64,000 nt of DNA from Archilochus colubris (GCA_023079485.1 CM041084.1:118280467-118344466), one strand, 5' to 3'. Counted from the first letter of the stretch, positions 11,304 to 26,500 are shown. Notes: generated by a model not told the origin, from the letters alone. Program-made: numbers and translations.

Positions 11304-13252
11304 AAAAATATAATGCACACACTTGATTCCTCTAACAGCTAGCTTCGTAAGGTAAAATTTAGGAACTTACAGACTATCATCAGATTTTTTAACTCTAGGT
11401 TATCTTAAAGGAGCTAATGTGAGGGTCTAGGAAACACCATGCACAATCATAAAGTAAAAAGTACTATTAAAAAAAAAATGTAGGAACATTTCTCCTTGCA
11501 GTCATCCAGAACACAAAAGTCATAGATAATTTTACTAAATCAGGCCTAAAAACATCTTGCGGATATTTAAATTCCACTCATTTTGTCAACAGGATTAAAA
11601 AAAACCTTGATTGTCTGACAAGTTTTATTTTTTGTTTTCTGGCCATAGTATAATATTTTAGTGTTGCAAAAATTTTATTTAATGCTTTTTTTAAAAACAG
11701 TAAAAAGCCCAAACTAACCATGTCCTTACGTTAGTAGATCTGCTCAAAATACCACTAGAAGCAAACACCATCACACCCACAATTTATAATAAAGAAAATA
11801 CTCTTCATATCTAATTAATGTAAAACTGTTAAACACATAGTTCTGCTGCAATGTTGAGGACTACTCTGACCTCCCAAACCTGGTTTGTCTCAGTTTTTCT
11901 CAGCATTGTTGATTTCTGCCTAAGCATTAATTAAAATAAGCAGGTTGCATCTTCCAAAAGTATAAAAATGTGTTAACAACTACAGCTTCAGCCGAAGGCA
12001 GGTAAATTTGTATTAATTTACAGAAGTAGGACTGCTTTTTAAGCCTGCAAAGAAATGAAAACTGTTCTGAGCAGCAAGCAAAGGTAGGTGATTCTCAAAC
12101 CTGCATGTACCCAAACACATAAATGGAAAGAAGAAAGATGCAGTAAAACCTGTTCCAACATGCTGTACATTAGAAATCTGACTCTCATATTTCAGAGGAG
12201 CCAAGCTAAGAGAAAGATGCAATGAAAAGCAGGTTAAGAACAAGGTAGAACAGAAACTGCAAAACCTCCACGTACTATGGTATTGAGGAAACCCATTAAA
12301 ACACTTTTTTGTAGTTTAGAAAGTTGAAAAAAAGAACTGGAGGATTTATTCTTAATTCTGTCTTTGAACACACACATACACTCAAGTCCTTCACAAGGGG
12401 CCTTGGATCTTAAACATACCTTCCTTACAGATCATGGAATTGGCAGTATCTTAACAAAAGTATTTTGCTAAAGCAAGATAACTAATCCAAATTCCCATAA
12501 TTCAGGAGAAAACATTAAAATGTTAGAAAATCAAGGGACTTAAGAGTACTAATAGTTTACCATAAGGATTTAAACTTTAGGTATATGGTAGTTTTCTGAA
12601 ATTACAGAGCCAAGAACCAACAGCATAATGAAAAACTCCAGCAAGAAGTCATTCCAAATACAAACAAATGCACAGAAAAACTACTTGCCCTTTTGTGTAC
12701 AGCTCATTCAAACCTGGCTCTGCAATCACAGCTCTGCTGGGCTATTTGTAGAATGACAGGTAATTATTTATACAAAACTTTTAGGAGCAAAGATGAACAG
12801 AATGTAAAGTTAAGGCTGGCAAATGAAAGGCAGCTGAAGCTTGTGCTGATACTCTCCAAAGCACTCCCAATGTGGAAAGCATCTTTAACAAGAATTCCCA
12901 CTAATTTACAACAGCAGAGGAATCATCTCCGGACAGCTGGGCTGAGATTTTTCTCTGCTAGTGGTTATATTACATTTCTGGTGACAAAAGTTGTTGACAT
13001 TAAGGTTGAATAGTAGAACTGGCGCTAGAATAAAAACCATCTTGCATATCCAGCCAACATTTTTTCACTACTGACAGCATTTGAATGGCCCAAGCACATA
13101 ATTTAAAAGTTCAAGTAGAAGACAAATTTCATAAAATGCAATCAAGGAAGTAAGCCTTATACTCGGCCTTACAGAAGGTTGATGTTATATTGCTTTTCAT
13201 TGGCATAGGCCAGTGGTACTTTGTCATTGCCTTTGAAATCACTCACTCATTA

Positions 13253-13522
13253 CTTCTTTACTTTCCAGTTCCAAGGAAATGCATGAACTCCACACCTAAA
13301 TGTTTCAGGATTCCTTTTCCCAAAAGGCTGTTCCTTAACAGGACCAGATTGCACACGTGGCCAACTGCTATCCTAAGGAACAGGATCGCTATCTGAAAGC
13401 AGATCAACATCTACATCACCACGGAGTGGAATAATTGAAATTACTGCACGGTCATTCATCGATAGGCCCTGCAAACAGCTCAGAGCATCAGGAACATGGT
13501 GCATGAGAACAAGAACTGGGCT
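13253..13522 (-). pseudogene. Degenerate reading frame of unknown origin
   Basis: On the minus strand one frame runs for 90 codons, interrupted only by a TAG at 13373-13375 (codon 50). It is bounded by TAA at 13523-13525 upstream and TAA at 13250-13252 downstream. It reads like protein, with HHVPDALSCLQGLSMNDRAV, then an acidic stretch GDVDVDLLSDSDPVP, then a basic part (GPVKEQPFGKRNPETFRC) ending WNWKVKK. The DNA has more CpG than its surroundings. I cannot name the family. The acidic-then-basic layout recalls the N-terminal region of some cut-and-paste transposases, but no catalytic residue is present. It may be a decayed retrocopy or transposon fragment, or chance. Confidence 0.25.
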
Positions 13523-14574
13523 TTAAAAACTCAGTTGTTTTCCTAGCAGGGTTGTGACTGTTGCGAGACGTGACTTGGAAAGCTTATGAGGTGCAACTGA
13601 GTACTTACTCAGCTGGAAGTAATAGAGTGATACTTTCACGAGAGCACTTTAAAACCAAGTGTGCAAGTGATGTAACACCAGTAAGAGAAAAAAAGGACAG
13701 GAAGACAACATGTAGAGGAGAGAATTATTTTAATTTATGTGAAAAGTAAAATTGTTACTCTAATAGTTTTTTTCTCGTTAACTCTTGATTGGTAATAACA
13801 GTGCATAGTTTAGCAACTCCATTTATACATTACACTTGGGAAACAGCTAAATACTCATTTAATTTGTAGAACAGCACTGGATGTAACAGTCCAATGTTTC
13901 TGCTTCTGCCAGAGTTTATGACTGTTTATATATTTACATCATTATTTCAATTATCAAAGGCTGAACTTTGAACTTCTTCTATTGACCAAATCCCAAGATA
14001 TACAGAAATTATATAGGCACTTAATTCACATAATTATGTTGAAACAATGCCACATATGGTGTCCATACTAAAAGAAACACAGAAATTCGTGACTAGTGAA
14101 GTTACTTTTTTAGCACTTTCGATTTAAGAGATTTGGGACCCAAAACCTTAGAACATATTTGCACATGAAAAATAAGTCCATCTTAGTTTGGAATTTCCTG
14201 GCAATTACTGATGTAAACAGTGCAACAGAAATTTATGTACTTTGAGATTGTAACATTTTAAAATAGAGCTTGTTCTTAAAGGACGGTTGTAAAGATATCA
14301 ATCATAGTATTTGTAGTCAAATATACAAATTATTTACAACTGAGCTAACATGTCATAAGAATTCTTTTGCCAAAAATGTTTATCACTCAAGTAGAATAAA
14401 CAAGTATCTTAGGTTTTTAAAGCCCTCTGCAATTCAAATGTCTCATTTTATTGCCCTTCCACAACCACATGCTTCTCTTCATTTATCTCCTGACTACGTA
14501 ATATTAAAATGCACATAAATTCTGCATTTGGTAAAGGGAGATAAGGAAAGATTCTTCAGAAAACTAAAATTCTT

Positions 14575-14598
14575 TGCAAATATATGTGCAAATATATG
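14575..14598. repeat. Perfect 12-base tandem duplication
   Basis: TGCAAATATATG occurs twice back to back. It is a short local duplication in AT-rich DNA. Confidence 0.9.
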
Positions 14599-17500
14599 CA
14601 CAAAATGTTACAATTTTGTAGTGCCAGCACAAATTAAGTTCTATTCATTTTTATGGTTTCTGTTACCAAAAGGAAAACAAAGAATGAGAGCAGTCCATTC
14701 ATTTTCTTCAATGCAAAAAACTGAAAAATATCAGAAGCATAGTTCAAAGTGGTGCTCACTTGAGAGCTGTGGAAAAATATTTCTGAAAAAGAAGTGTTAA
14801 AAAAAAACCATTAAAGAAAATGATTATTTGAAAGCTCTTATGGGAGAAGTTGAGATAGGGAAGGACAGAATTACAGTAATGATATTATACACAGAGAGTC
14901 TTGTAAAGTACAGTGGAGCAAAACAAGACCATGTGTATGGGGGACTATGTTAAAGGAAATACATAACATGACTCAACAATTATATTTATTGTTTTGAAAA
15001 TACCCTCAAAATTTTGTTCCTACATGTTCAACAGACTTTACTGGATTCCCTCACCACCTTATTGCTTTAACTATGGGTCTCTTTCCCCACTATTCTGTCT
15101 TCTCTAGAATCAAATCTGATTTCAAAGATCATAAATCTTTAAGGGCAAAAGTCATGGTGTTCAAGCTTGTTTCTTTCCACCAGAAGGGAGGGGGGACTGC
15201 TGCAACTGCAGACAGCTGAACTTCAGATTAGCAGCACTCAGATTTTCTAAAATACAGTGTTCATCCAAATACACTAAACAAGCAGAAACAGTTCCTTTGC
15301 AAGAACATTCCAGTTTTAAGAGCATCCTGTTATAATAAGACTCAGGATGAACCTTTGAATGAGGATAAGCATACCACCCCATGACAACAACACATTGAAC
15401 AGTCCTGGTGCTTATTACAGATATTTAGAATCCTAACTTGAATTGAAGAAGTTGGCAAATCTTACAGCTCAAGTCCCTGTCACCACAGGAAAATGCCATA
15501 GCACAGACTACTTGTTATTTCAGAATCTCTCTTTAACCCACAGTCTGTGAAAAATTTTAAACCATAATCTCATCCTCATATATAACAAACATATATATGG
15601 ATATCTCAGATCTCACTATTTTTGAGAAAAAGAAAACAAAAACCTGGTTTAGCCCTACCCTGCTTAACTTCTGGCACTTTTTATAGCCTTAAACTGCATT
15701 TCTTACTCTTCACTCTCATAAAAAGGAACTGACAATTGGTGTGAATGTTCAGTAGGAGTTATGGGACCATCAAAGGACTCAGTTATGTTTTGTTACTCCT
15801 TGGGAAACACTTCCCTGATGCATTAGGAAACAAAATGGCAGAAAGTCCAAACCCAAGAAAACTCAAGCTTCAGTAGTACTTGACTTCTTTGTCAAAGATT
15901 CAGATACTGCCATAACATGGCATTTAGCATCAGAATCTTGCTAAGTCCATGCAAAAATTTAAATCACACAACCACTTATGGATAACAGGACTCTGCTCCT
16001 TAAAACAGCATCACAAGAGCTTCTCAAGGGCCACCGTATGGCAATGAAAGGAAAAATAAAGCCTTTTACTCCTCAGGTGGCAAAACGCTTCTCTACCAGA
16101 ATAAGATGCTTTCAACTCTTTTTCCTAAAGCCTAAAGAATGGTCAAACCTTTTTAGGTCACTTTTTCAGTAAGCTTTTACTTTCTGCATGGCAATTTAAA
16201 TTACAAGCACATTTTGTAGCAAAGTTTTAATCTACTAAAATATAAATGTGCATAAAAGAAAGACAATTAAGCTATCTGCAAAAAAGTATTCAAGCTGCCA
16301 ATATGAAGTGCACACATGAAAAATTAAGCCTATGAAAATACATAATGAAAGACATCTGGCACGAATGTCAGCCTTTGGATGCTTGTTTTGTCAGCTGTCA
16401 AATCACAGTAATATACGATGCTAAAAGGCACACTGACAGTAACATTCCTGGTATTTTAAAGAACAATCATAAAAACATGCAGCACTATTTAGAAAATATC
16501 TGCACTGCTACCAAAATAAGTGAACAGAGCTGGTGGTCTTTAATAAAATGTTAATGTTTAATGCTTCTGACTGTCAAATGGGAGTCTGTGCAGGACAGGT
16601 CTCAAATTATTTCTTTGCCACAAAAATCTTTCTGGAAAAGTTACCTGGAGTTCTGAGCAATTACATGTGCAATACTTTACAGAGTTATTATAGGTAAAAG
16701 CTGTTCCTATGTAGCAAATGATATAGGGTTGAGAAATGCTATTCACTGTATACTTCCTTTGCCAATGAAAAAAGCCTTTAAAAAAATATATGGAAGAGGT
16801 GAAAAAAATTCCTCCCAATAATTTCCTGCTTGATCTAATCTCAAAAGGAGCGCTATTTTTATATATTTTACTGATTTTAAAAGCCAGTGTTTTTCCTCCA
16901 TGTAAAACACAAGCTCTAGATGCACTTTGTACTTGTGCATATGAAGCACTAAAAAACAAAAAAACACCTCAGGATGTGGTCCCATTATGGTCCTCCTACA
17001 GTCCACAGAGACCAACAACAAGGAGTTAGAAAGAATATGAAAACATTACATTAATACATACTTTGAATTTAATACCTTTCTTTACAAAATAATGATTGAG
17101 CTGTAATACCATGGAACAGAAAGGAAAATTTTCTAAGATGATGCCACATATCCGAAGATTTTATTTAGCATTATAGTCATCATCCCCTGGAAACCAGAGG
17201 AGTAGTAATAATAAGAGTTAGTCATAAAGACTGCAGCCTAGTTTCCTGTTAAATATATAATCATACTGCAACAAAAACACATTACTTTTAAATAACCATT
17301 CCCTAAAAAGCATGCCTGATTTTTTTTTTCCTTCTGTAGAGTCAAAAAGCTAAATCAAGTTTGCATTTATTCACATACCAGGCACACTGTGCCATTTTAC
17401 TTTCAGTACTGGAGAAGGTGAACAAAGAAAGTTTTCACTAGAAAGCAAGTTTATTTACAGTTTGATTGGTTTGGTTTTTTCCTTTGTAAAGTTATTTCTG

Positions 17501-18826
17501 CCTTGATGTTATAAAGCAGAAAAGCTCTTGCTTTTCTTACACTGACTCTGCAGTGAGAAAGGGAGGGAAGACAAGCAATTTAAAGAGACTAAACAAGGGC
17601 TCCTGACAAGCAGAGATGTTGCAGCAGGCACTGAACTTGGTGAATCCAGGTAGGAGCTGGCAAGTGATGGGCCTGTACTGGGAAAACCCCAGTACAAAAT
17701 TTTTGTTGTGTTATTTTGCAAGATACACTGGAGGAATGCCATCCAACCACTGAAATTAGGAATTATATAAACTAGGCTAAAGCTGGGTTGCAAACATGCT
17801 GTAAAACCTCTGTTCAGGGCAAGTATGACAACATTGCATTTTCTGGTTTTCCTGTACTACTCTTAGCCTCAGCAGGGGCATCAGACCTGACCAAGGGCAT
17901 CTTCTACCTCACAGAAGTCTCCAATGAATACAAGCTTGGCCAGTAATAGCTTGAGTTTGTGACACTTGTGTATTGCCTGTTACCATTCAGAACTTTTTCC
18001 CCAAACTTTTTATAAACACTTAAAAAGGACTAACTACATAAAATCTCACTGTTTTCATTCATCCGAACAGGAACTATGTACATAAGACATTCTTAGAGGT
18101 TTATGACTACAATCATTTGCACTCAAAGATACATTCATACATATATATCTATATATAAAATCCACCTCACCCTTTTCAGTAAGTTTTTGTTATCACAAAG
18201 ACTGTTAAAATGAAGCTTTCCACACGCACAGTAGCTCAGCAAAATACCATTGCCAATTCAAATGCTTTCTGTATAATATCAAATACTGCCAAGATATTTA
18301 ATCAGATTGATTATCTGAGGCTGAAACAAACAACTTGCAGCAATGACAGGCAAAATCATTACGTTAAATGTGGGGAAGGACAAATGAAGGCCTGCACTGC
18401 CCCCACTTCCAGAGAACAACGTATATTTTCCTCCTGCCTCGACTTTGAAAATCAGAGACTTCTAAAAAAATGATGACTGTAAAGCCATGGCATTATGGCT
18501 AGCCCATAGCTGAAAAATTAAGGCTAAACTATCAGCAGTAACTTAACTTTAGCACAATGAAAGGATCCACCAGCTGCATATTCAATCTGAATTTCTCAGT
18601 GTATGCAAAGCTTTTCACACTTCTCCTTAAAGAAAGAGTTCTAAATTTTGATTACCCATATACATCTCAGAATTCTATTAATATTGTACACTACTTCTGC
18701 CAGTACATTTTTGAAGCACAGAACAGTGTCTTAACAGATCTGAGTTCTTAATATATAAAAATTTTAAACCTCACGGTTCCTCAGCATCAAATGATGTTTC
18801 AATTTCCAGCTGACAGGCAGGAAGTG

Positions 18827-18857
18827 GACATGTAGTTTGTAGCAGACATGTAGTTTG
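18827..18857. repeat. 13-base direct repeat, 18-base period
   Basis: GACATGTAGTTTG at 18827-18839 and again at 18845-18857. Confidence 0.9.
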
Positions 18858-20891
18858 ACAAACATGCCAACACCTCTGCAGTGGACAGACTGTGCCCTCA
18901 GCCCTCCATAACTTTCCTCTCCCATAATGACTTTCTGATGCCAAATCAGGGTTGTCAATAGGCCAGGTCCTTCTTTGACTGACAGGATGGCAGACATCTA
19001 CCTGACCATGTATCTTCTTGCAGTCTGTAGAAGCAGTTTCTTTGGGGCAGAGGAAGGAAACTGCAAACACACACACTACTCCACAAATGCACATAAACAT
19101 CTTTTGTCTCAGTCACAATCACATGAGTTTCATTTCCTTTAGAAACCACACTAAAAAATGAGGAGAGGAGGCACAAATACACAGCTATCAAATTAATTTA
19201 TTCTCACACCTTTTAATCTCTCTCCTGCTCACTTACTCAGTAATTTTTTGGTCAGCTTTCCCTGTTACATTGTACAGACCAAAGAAAAGCTTGGGAAACA
19301 CTTCTGACATCCACGCAATTCATGTAAAAGCACTGGGAAGTGTGATCTTCTCAAAACAAGGATCCTAGGGAACTAGGGAAGCTGTATTTTGGCTTTCTAC
19401 CAAACATTTTACAGCAAAGGTAAATTGTAAGTTACATATCACTGTAAGCAACACAGCACAAACCCAGCTTCCCTGACCACTTGCTCTCTCTTCTAACAAT
19501 GCCAAGATGATGACAGCCTTACTTAGTATGGTTGTTGTTTCCAATTTCAGACCCTTATAATTAAGTTTCAGCTCTAGATGATCTATCTGAAACAGCCAAA
19601 CCAACGAAAAATAGTCCAGTCCCATTACTTCAGCTTTTCTCCCCTCCTCACTATAGCAACAATGCTTCAGAAACACTTCAGGAGGATTTTGTGTTGAATG
19701 GCTAAGATTTAGAAATGCATGCAACAGACTACTTCTGAAACAAATTAAACGGAATAAAATGTGTCTCAGTAACAGTATCCAGATCTTAGTTGGTCTTTTC
19801 AAACCAAAAGAGAATTCTGTATACTAGGGGCAAAAATCTGCTAGAAGTCATATGAGGAAAAAAAGGTAACTAATCAGTTGCATTTCATGCCTATTAGGTA
19901 CAGCCTTCCACCACCTGACAAACTGGAAGAGCTGCCCTTCTGTCTCTTGTATAAAAACCTACTTGCATTTTGAGATAAAAAAGTATAAGGTACTTGCAAC
20001 TACTTCTGAAGTTCTATGTAACACGTAGTAACACATGCCTGTGCATCCATAGACACACCCCAATGGAATTCCAAAATTTCCATTGAAATGCAGAAAGGAG
20101 AGCTAATAACATTAAGAGAGTGATCAGCATTTCAATACTCCTTTCAAGAACCAACAGGAAATGATAACTAACGAAAAATTCCAAATGTTATTAATACAGG
20201 AAAATATGTCCAGCTTTGACAACCAAGGCAGTCATGGAATGAACGCTTCCATCTTCAGTAGCTGCTAAAACAAACACTCTTTTACAGGCTTTGACAGAGA
20301 ACAGAATTCATTTCCCCTTTACAGCTGCACTGCTTCAAAGTCAGTTAAACATCAATGTGACAGCCTTCCTTGCGAGAGCTCAGACATTTACTATATTATC
20401 ATAGCTGGACATGAGCAGAAAGCAGAGATTGTGAAGGCAGAGAAGCAGGGGGGGAGAGAGGAAAATCAAGATTGTTTTTCTTAAACACCTTATGAAGTGT
20501 TCCTCTTAGTTGTTGCCAGCAAGTTATTTTTCTTGTTCATTTACTCTGTATTTAAATACCCAGCTAATACAAACATAGCACAGGTCTGGAGGCAAAAAGT
20601 TCACTAGGATAGAGCTTATTTACACAGATACTACTCAGTTACCAGCCTCTCACTCTGAGACACAATGTGCTTCTGCAAGTGGAACTTGTTTGACTACTAT
20701 CAATGCTCACAAATTAGAATCTTAGTTTGCATCACCCAAATGATTTTCTTATTAATATCTAGAAGACATATGCCTTAGGTTCTTACTCTAATTTCTGACA
20801 CCAACTTTTCTGTACAACACCTACTTCACAAGACCCATGGTGATGCTTGATATATATTAATTTCACACAGAGAAACAACCACGATTATAAT

Positions 20892-20923
20892 AAGCACCTA
20901 ATAGTAAGTGAAGCACCTAATAG
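20892..20923. repeat. 13-base direct repeat, 19-base period
   Basis: AAGCACCTAATAG at 20892-20904 and 20911-20923. Confidence 0.9.
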
Positions 20924-21421
20924 AAACATTGGCTGGGTGTCATACCAACCCTAACAACATGTACAGACCACTAAATTGAGTATCTTGAATAAAAAATAGA
21001 CATCAGATTTCCTGAGATCCTATGGAAAGCTGGCTATTCACATGATGATGGCTCTGCGTAATTCCAGATGGTTTAATTGCTTTGAAGAAAACTAAAATAC
21101 ATCAACCCATGTTCTTACTACTGGTTTCCCATGAAGGCAGTTGTTGTTACCATTTGGGGAAGTATGATCACAAAGATATCTTATGAATTACATACCAAAA
21201 TAAAACCCAAACTAGTAGATTTGCTGAGTGACTGGTTCTTTCATAGCAAATGAACCCCCAAAACTGTGACTCAGAAAAAAATGCCCTATAGTACTGAAGT
21301 TTTCCATTACGACTTAAAACGTCACTATCACTTCTCTATTCATGTTATAAGCAAGCTTGGAAAAAATCCATATCTCTTCCTTTATCCTTGGTGGTATTTC
21401 ATACATAAACACCAAACTGCC

Positions 21422-21425
<4 letters not shown>

Positions 21426-21452
<27 letters not shown>
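21426..21452. repeat. Poly(A) tract, 27 bases
   Basis: This is the longest uninterrupted homopolymer in the window. No retroposon or processed pseudogene ending here is recognisable upstream, so it is called a simple repeat. Confidence 0.95.
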
Positions 21453-21459
<7 letters not shown>

Positions 21460-23527
21460 CAGTAGCAAATTATGTTAGTAAGTGCTACTCCTTTCTTCTT
21501 ATTTGAACTCCATCTTTGGGTGAAGTTGAAATCCAAGGGAAAGCCTGATGATTTGTGGCCATATCATTTGGCCAAACATGTAAGTTTATATTCAGGAAGT
21601 CTCCAGATCTCAGCTAATACGAGTCTGAGCCACCTTCCACCTTCTGAAGGGTCACTTCAGGGTTAAGGGAAAGACAGATCAAGATTCAGTTCATCTACCA
21701 GTAATAAAATTCCTCTTCTTCACACTGGATAGCAGCCCAAATCTGAAAAATTCTACTTCACAATACTTTGTGTTTGAGGTTTCTGCCTTGAAGTTGTCTG
21801 TGTGAACTCCCACGCTACCCCCTACTACAGCTGGAGTCAGACAACTCCAATTTATATCTCCCCTTTAGGAAAAAGAAGAGGCAAATCAAGCATTCCCTAC
21901 AGAAGCTTTTTTACCTCTAAATCTTGAACCCACCCTCTTCCCAAATAGCTCATAGGAATGACCTGCAGAAGCTGCCTGGTCAGTCAGATACAAGGGATGT
22001 GCTGGCCCACAACTCCGCCCACCATGTGTTTTGTTTAAACATTTCCTCGTTAAAACCTTAGGGTTTGGAGGGTCGGGGAAGTTTTTTAGTGCTGTGCTGC
22101 TGTACTATCCTTACTCCAGCACCACTATTTTTAGTCACCAGCAAAGGGGTAGCTGTAGGACCTCTCCTGTCACCAGAAAGCAATCCAGCTGGAAGTGGCA
22201 AAGCAGCCCAAGTTGTGGATGCAAGCCATTCTGCAGACAGGGGCTTGTGAGCCTGGCCTTGCTTGATTCTGCTGCAACTGGCTCTTCATCATATGCACTG
22301 CAGTTCAGTCGACCGAATAAGGGCTCTTTTTGCCTTTGTAAACAAACCTTTGATGGAAAAATGGTAAAATAAATCTGCACATTTTCCATCTTTATGATCC
22401 TTATTGCACTGTTATTTAACATCTGTCAACTCCTAAAAAGCACAGAAAACCTTTCATAGCCGAAAAAATTTCCCTCCTCTACACATGTAAAAAACATATT
22501 ACTATGTTGTTTTACCCACTATTTCCTCCCCAAAGCACAAGTTCTCATACCTGGTAAAAGACTTAAGATTTCCACAGCTAAATCCAACTTCAAAAACATG
22601 TTGCAACATATTGATACACAAATTAAAAATTGATGACAAACTGATACACATGGAACTGTCCAAGAATAAATATACTTGTGTACTTAAACAAAAAAAATAA
22701 ATTCTCAGAAGCAGCAGTAAGTAAATGTCACTAAATATGCAATTCAAACAATGTCAGCCACAGTTCTTCAAATCAGAAATCTCAGGTGAAATTCAGGCAT
22801 GTGGTATACGACAGATTGGAAATGGAAAGTTCTGCAGGATAGGCTATGCTCAGAGCAGCACTGGAGCCAACTCCACAACTCATTTCAAAACTCACGTCAA
22901 AAAGTCTTGTGAAATTTCTCAGTATATGCAACACACACTGCACAGCTTGTCTCCATTCAACACTCCTGAAGAGACACTAAGTGCCATTAAAGTGATGTAT
23001 TATGCTGAGCTTTTCATTGCCTTTAATTTATACTCTCTGACATCACAAACTACAGATATTTAAAAATATAATTTCATTTGTAAGACAAAGCAATATGTCA
23101 CCTGCCAAAATATGACTGGATATGGCTTTATGGCTTTTAAAGGTAAGCTGCAGCTGAAAAAAAAATTAACAGCAATATACACTGAATGTCCAACACACAA
23201 TAAAGTAAAATGCTGGAGTGAACTGAAACCCTGCCTTTACACCCCCAAATTCAAGTTAATTAGTAACAGCTAAATTTTCCCTTTACGTATGACACAGCAT
23301 AAAACATCTGAGTACTTGTATTTCAGTACTTTGCAAACTACTTTTAAGGGTTTTGGCAGGATAAACATTACATGTATAAACTTGCAAAATATTCAAGCTG
23401 CTTCTTTGTCTCCCTTGAAAAAGCAGAACTTCTCCCTTCAGTACCACAGTCATATGAATGTCATTTAATAATCAATTTTATTATGGAAAAGCAGACATTC
23501 TTCTTGTTAGAGCACAAAACATTTAAG

Positions 23528-23577
23528 TAAAAAAACCCACAAACCACAAACACAAAACAAACAAGCAAACAAAAACC
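23528..23577. repeat. A/C-only low-complexity tract
   Basis: About 50 bases are almost only A and C (one G), patterned as AACCCACAAACCACAAACAC and CAAACAAGCAAAC. It is a low-complexity sequence, the complement of the G/T tracts seen elsewhere in the window. Confidence 0.8.
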
Positions 23578-26500
23578 TAAGACAAAAGAAAAGCTTCTCT
23601 ATGAATACGTAACACTGAAGACATAAAATATACTAAAACCCTAACCCCATCCCTCCTTCCTCAGGTAAAGATGACATTTTGCCCTATCCCTCAATTACAT
23701 CAATGTACAATTACACAGTTGATATTAAGTGAAAGAAGAAAAATAAAAATGCAACTTTAAACCTCAAGATAGTTCTTAAAAAAATAAACCCCATTCATAT
23801 AATCCCTTAGTCATCAAGTAACAACCCTTACTCAAAACAACAAATTCTCCTGTCTGGCTCTATTATGAGGTGATAGCTAGCACCTCTAATAATTTAAAGA
23901 CATCCCATTTTCCTTGAGGTTAACCAGACAGCAAATCAAATAATCCCACAGAGGATTCAGAGCAGGCTTGACCCATTACTGAAGTGTTAAATTAGAATTT
24001 CAAAGAGTAACTCCATAGTCACCCTCCACAGAGATAATTTTTAATTCTTCCTCTGTGAAATGTGAAGCTGTCAATACTCAATGTTTTATCTCATAATGTA
24101 AGCAGACAAAAATATTGCTAACTCAAAACAATCTAGGTTGATCCTTGTTTTAATAGAACAGCAAAAGGCCATTGCTTTAGTATTTTAATAGGAGAGCTCC
24201 TTCTAGCAGCTTTTACAACTTCAGGATTAATTTACATCATAGGTAGACAGAAAACAGCATTTTATTTACATTTGAGGAAATGAAATACACAAATGTTTTT
24301 TTATTATTTCCCCTACAGAATCCACAAACACCAATGAACCTGCATCCTGCACAGGGGGAAAATAATGAGGGCTGACCTCACTTTACAGCTAAGAAAGCCA
24401 AGGACTTACAGCTCAAGTGACTTGTTTAATACATCTCTGGCAAACTTGGCACTGAAGAGCAAGCTCCCGGCTCTCCAGCAAAAGGAATAGCTCCATCCTT
24501 GCCATTACCCATGCATCATCACCATTATGCCATGTGGGCATAATTATAGGGAAATTTCCATCACATGCAGGGGGCAAACATTTCAAATGCCATAATTCTA
24601 CAAATGTTTCCTGCCACCTTATCTAAATTATCTGTTGATCAAACATACAGAAGTTGTCCAAGTTCACAGTATGTTCAAGTTTTGCACCTGACCCTCAGCC
24701 AGCCTGGATAAATTGTTTTAACTGGCTGTTCAACACAACACAAGAACAGCAGAAGCTCAGCACAATGAGAGCCACAGAGCCCATCACTGGCACAGCATGA
24801 GAGTGGCTGATAGTGCCCAGAATCCTAACAAAGCAACAAGACAGAGCTCAAACCTGGTAAAACAATCAGTATAAATTACAACATGGAAACAAACACAGGC
24901 ACACAGAAAACAACCACAGATTTACAGTTATTAACATATTAAATTAAAAAATCCCATGTTGTTGCAGGCATGCACACTCACAGAAGAACGTCACATTCAT
25001 TTATTCTGATCCTCAAGATGTTGTCTGTGTAAGAAACTACAAGTTTTCTCTTACTGACTTCCTACCCTGCCAGTGGTAAGCAATATCATTTAAGAACAGT
25101 AAGCACAGTGTGGTCTTCTCATTCAGCTAATGCAAGTGAGAAATATTTTCAATTAGCAGAAGGCTTGACTCAATATTGGATTTGATATTTTCCTCTTTTG
25201 CTAGTTAGGATCAATCTTTCTGCAAGAAACTCTTATTTCCCCTTCTCAGAATCTCATCTTTCTAAAACAGTCCCTCCTCCCCCAAGGAAATTTTAAGGGC
25301 AGGCTTGCTGTCTTCTTTTCTCAGCTTCTGCTATACAATTTAAGTAAAAATTATTTACACAGAACATAGCATAACAGTACATAGTAAAGCTCCTTATGAA
25401 AAATTTACTACATTTCCACAAAACCAGAACAGTAAGAAGAGTCCCCAAATCACATCAACAGCAAAGTCATTGCATATGGCCCTTCCCACCATAACACAAA
25501 ATACTAATTAATGGTTTTCATTTTTAAGCATTTATCTCTACCTTTGCCAGACACATTCTACCCCGTTCACATTTTTACTTCTCATTTGCTTTGAGAGATC
25601 TAAATATGTCTCATTTTGATGTTTTCAAGAATTCATCAGTTTTATGCAATAAAATACTTCACCCTGACCTTATCAAAGGATTTGGAAATAAAGATGGCAT
25701 ACACAGTGGAAACCTTTTTGAAACCTTAATTTCCATTATAACTTTGTAGGCAAACCTATCCATTTAATCATAGACAATGATACCTCTGATATTAGGAACA
25801 GAGCTATGCTCATAATGATTTTTTTCACTTCAGTCACTGAACAGGAAAAAAATCAAACACACATTTTAAAATTAAGATTCACAAATACTTAGTTCACCAG
25901 GAAAAATGCCCTTGTTTCAGACAGCTTGTTTCATGTCAAAGTAGGGTAAGCTATCTCAAAGCATTAAGAGCATCCACAAGGAGATTTAATTGCTAAATAT
26001 ATCTGTGAATGTATACCTTAGCTTCCTTTTCAGTACCTTGTCTGAGATGACAACCTTAGGAGGAACAGATAAATAAATCTATAAAAGTAGGTAAGTGAAG
26101 AAACTGCTGTCCTTTACTGTAGGGCACACACAACAGATAGGGTGCTCAATGCCAACAAAGGAAATTCAGCTCTCCAACAAGTATTTATGCACCAATAAAA
26201 AGAAGAGCTGTTTCAGAGGCTGCAAAAGCTCTCAGCAGCCTAGAGATGACAGCAATCTCTTTAAGAGGCAGGAGACCAAACACAAACCTCTTCTCCAAAC
26301 TAAGAGCATCGTCACTGCCTCCTCCATCTTGTTGCAGCCGTGTCTGATGTGCAGCTGCCTTCCTGCCTCCCCTCACTTCGGCAGCTGAGGACAGGTGCCC
26401 CTGTGGGTGCAGGAAAGGGCTCCCCAGGTGAAGTGGGTGATGTTGGGAGCTGCTCTCTGCCAAGCTGTAGAACACCCAACCAGCAGGGTGGTGAGACCAG

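Noticed and set aside
23630..23655. Telomere-like AAACCCTAACCCC
   Set aside because: Fewer than three TTAGGG units. Too short to call an interstitial telomeric repeat.
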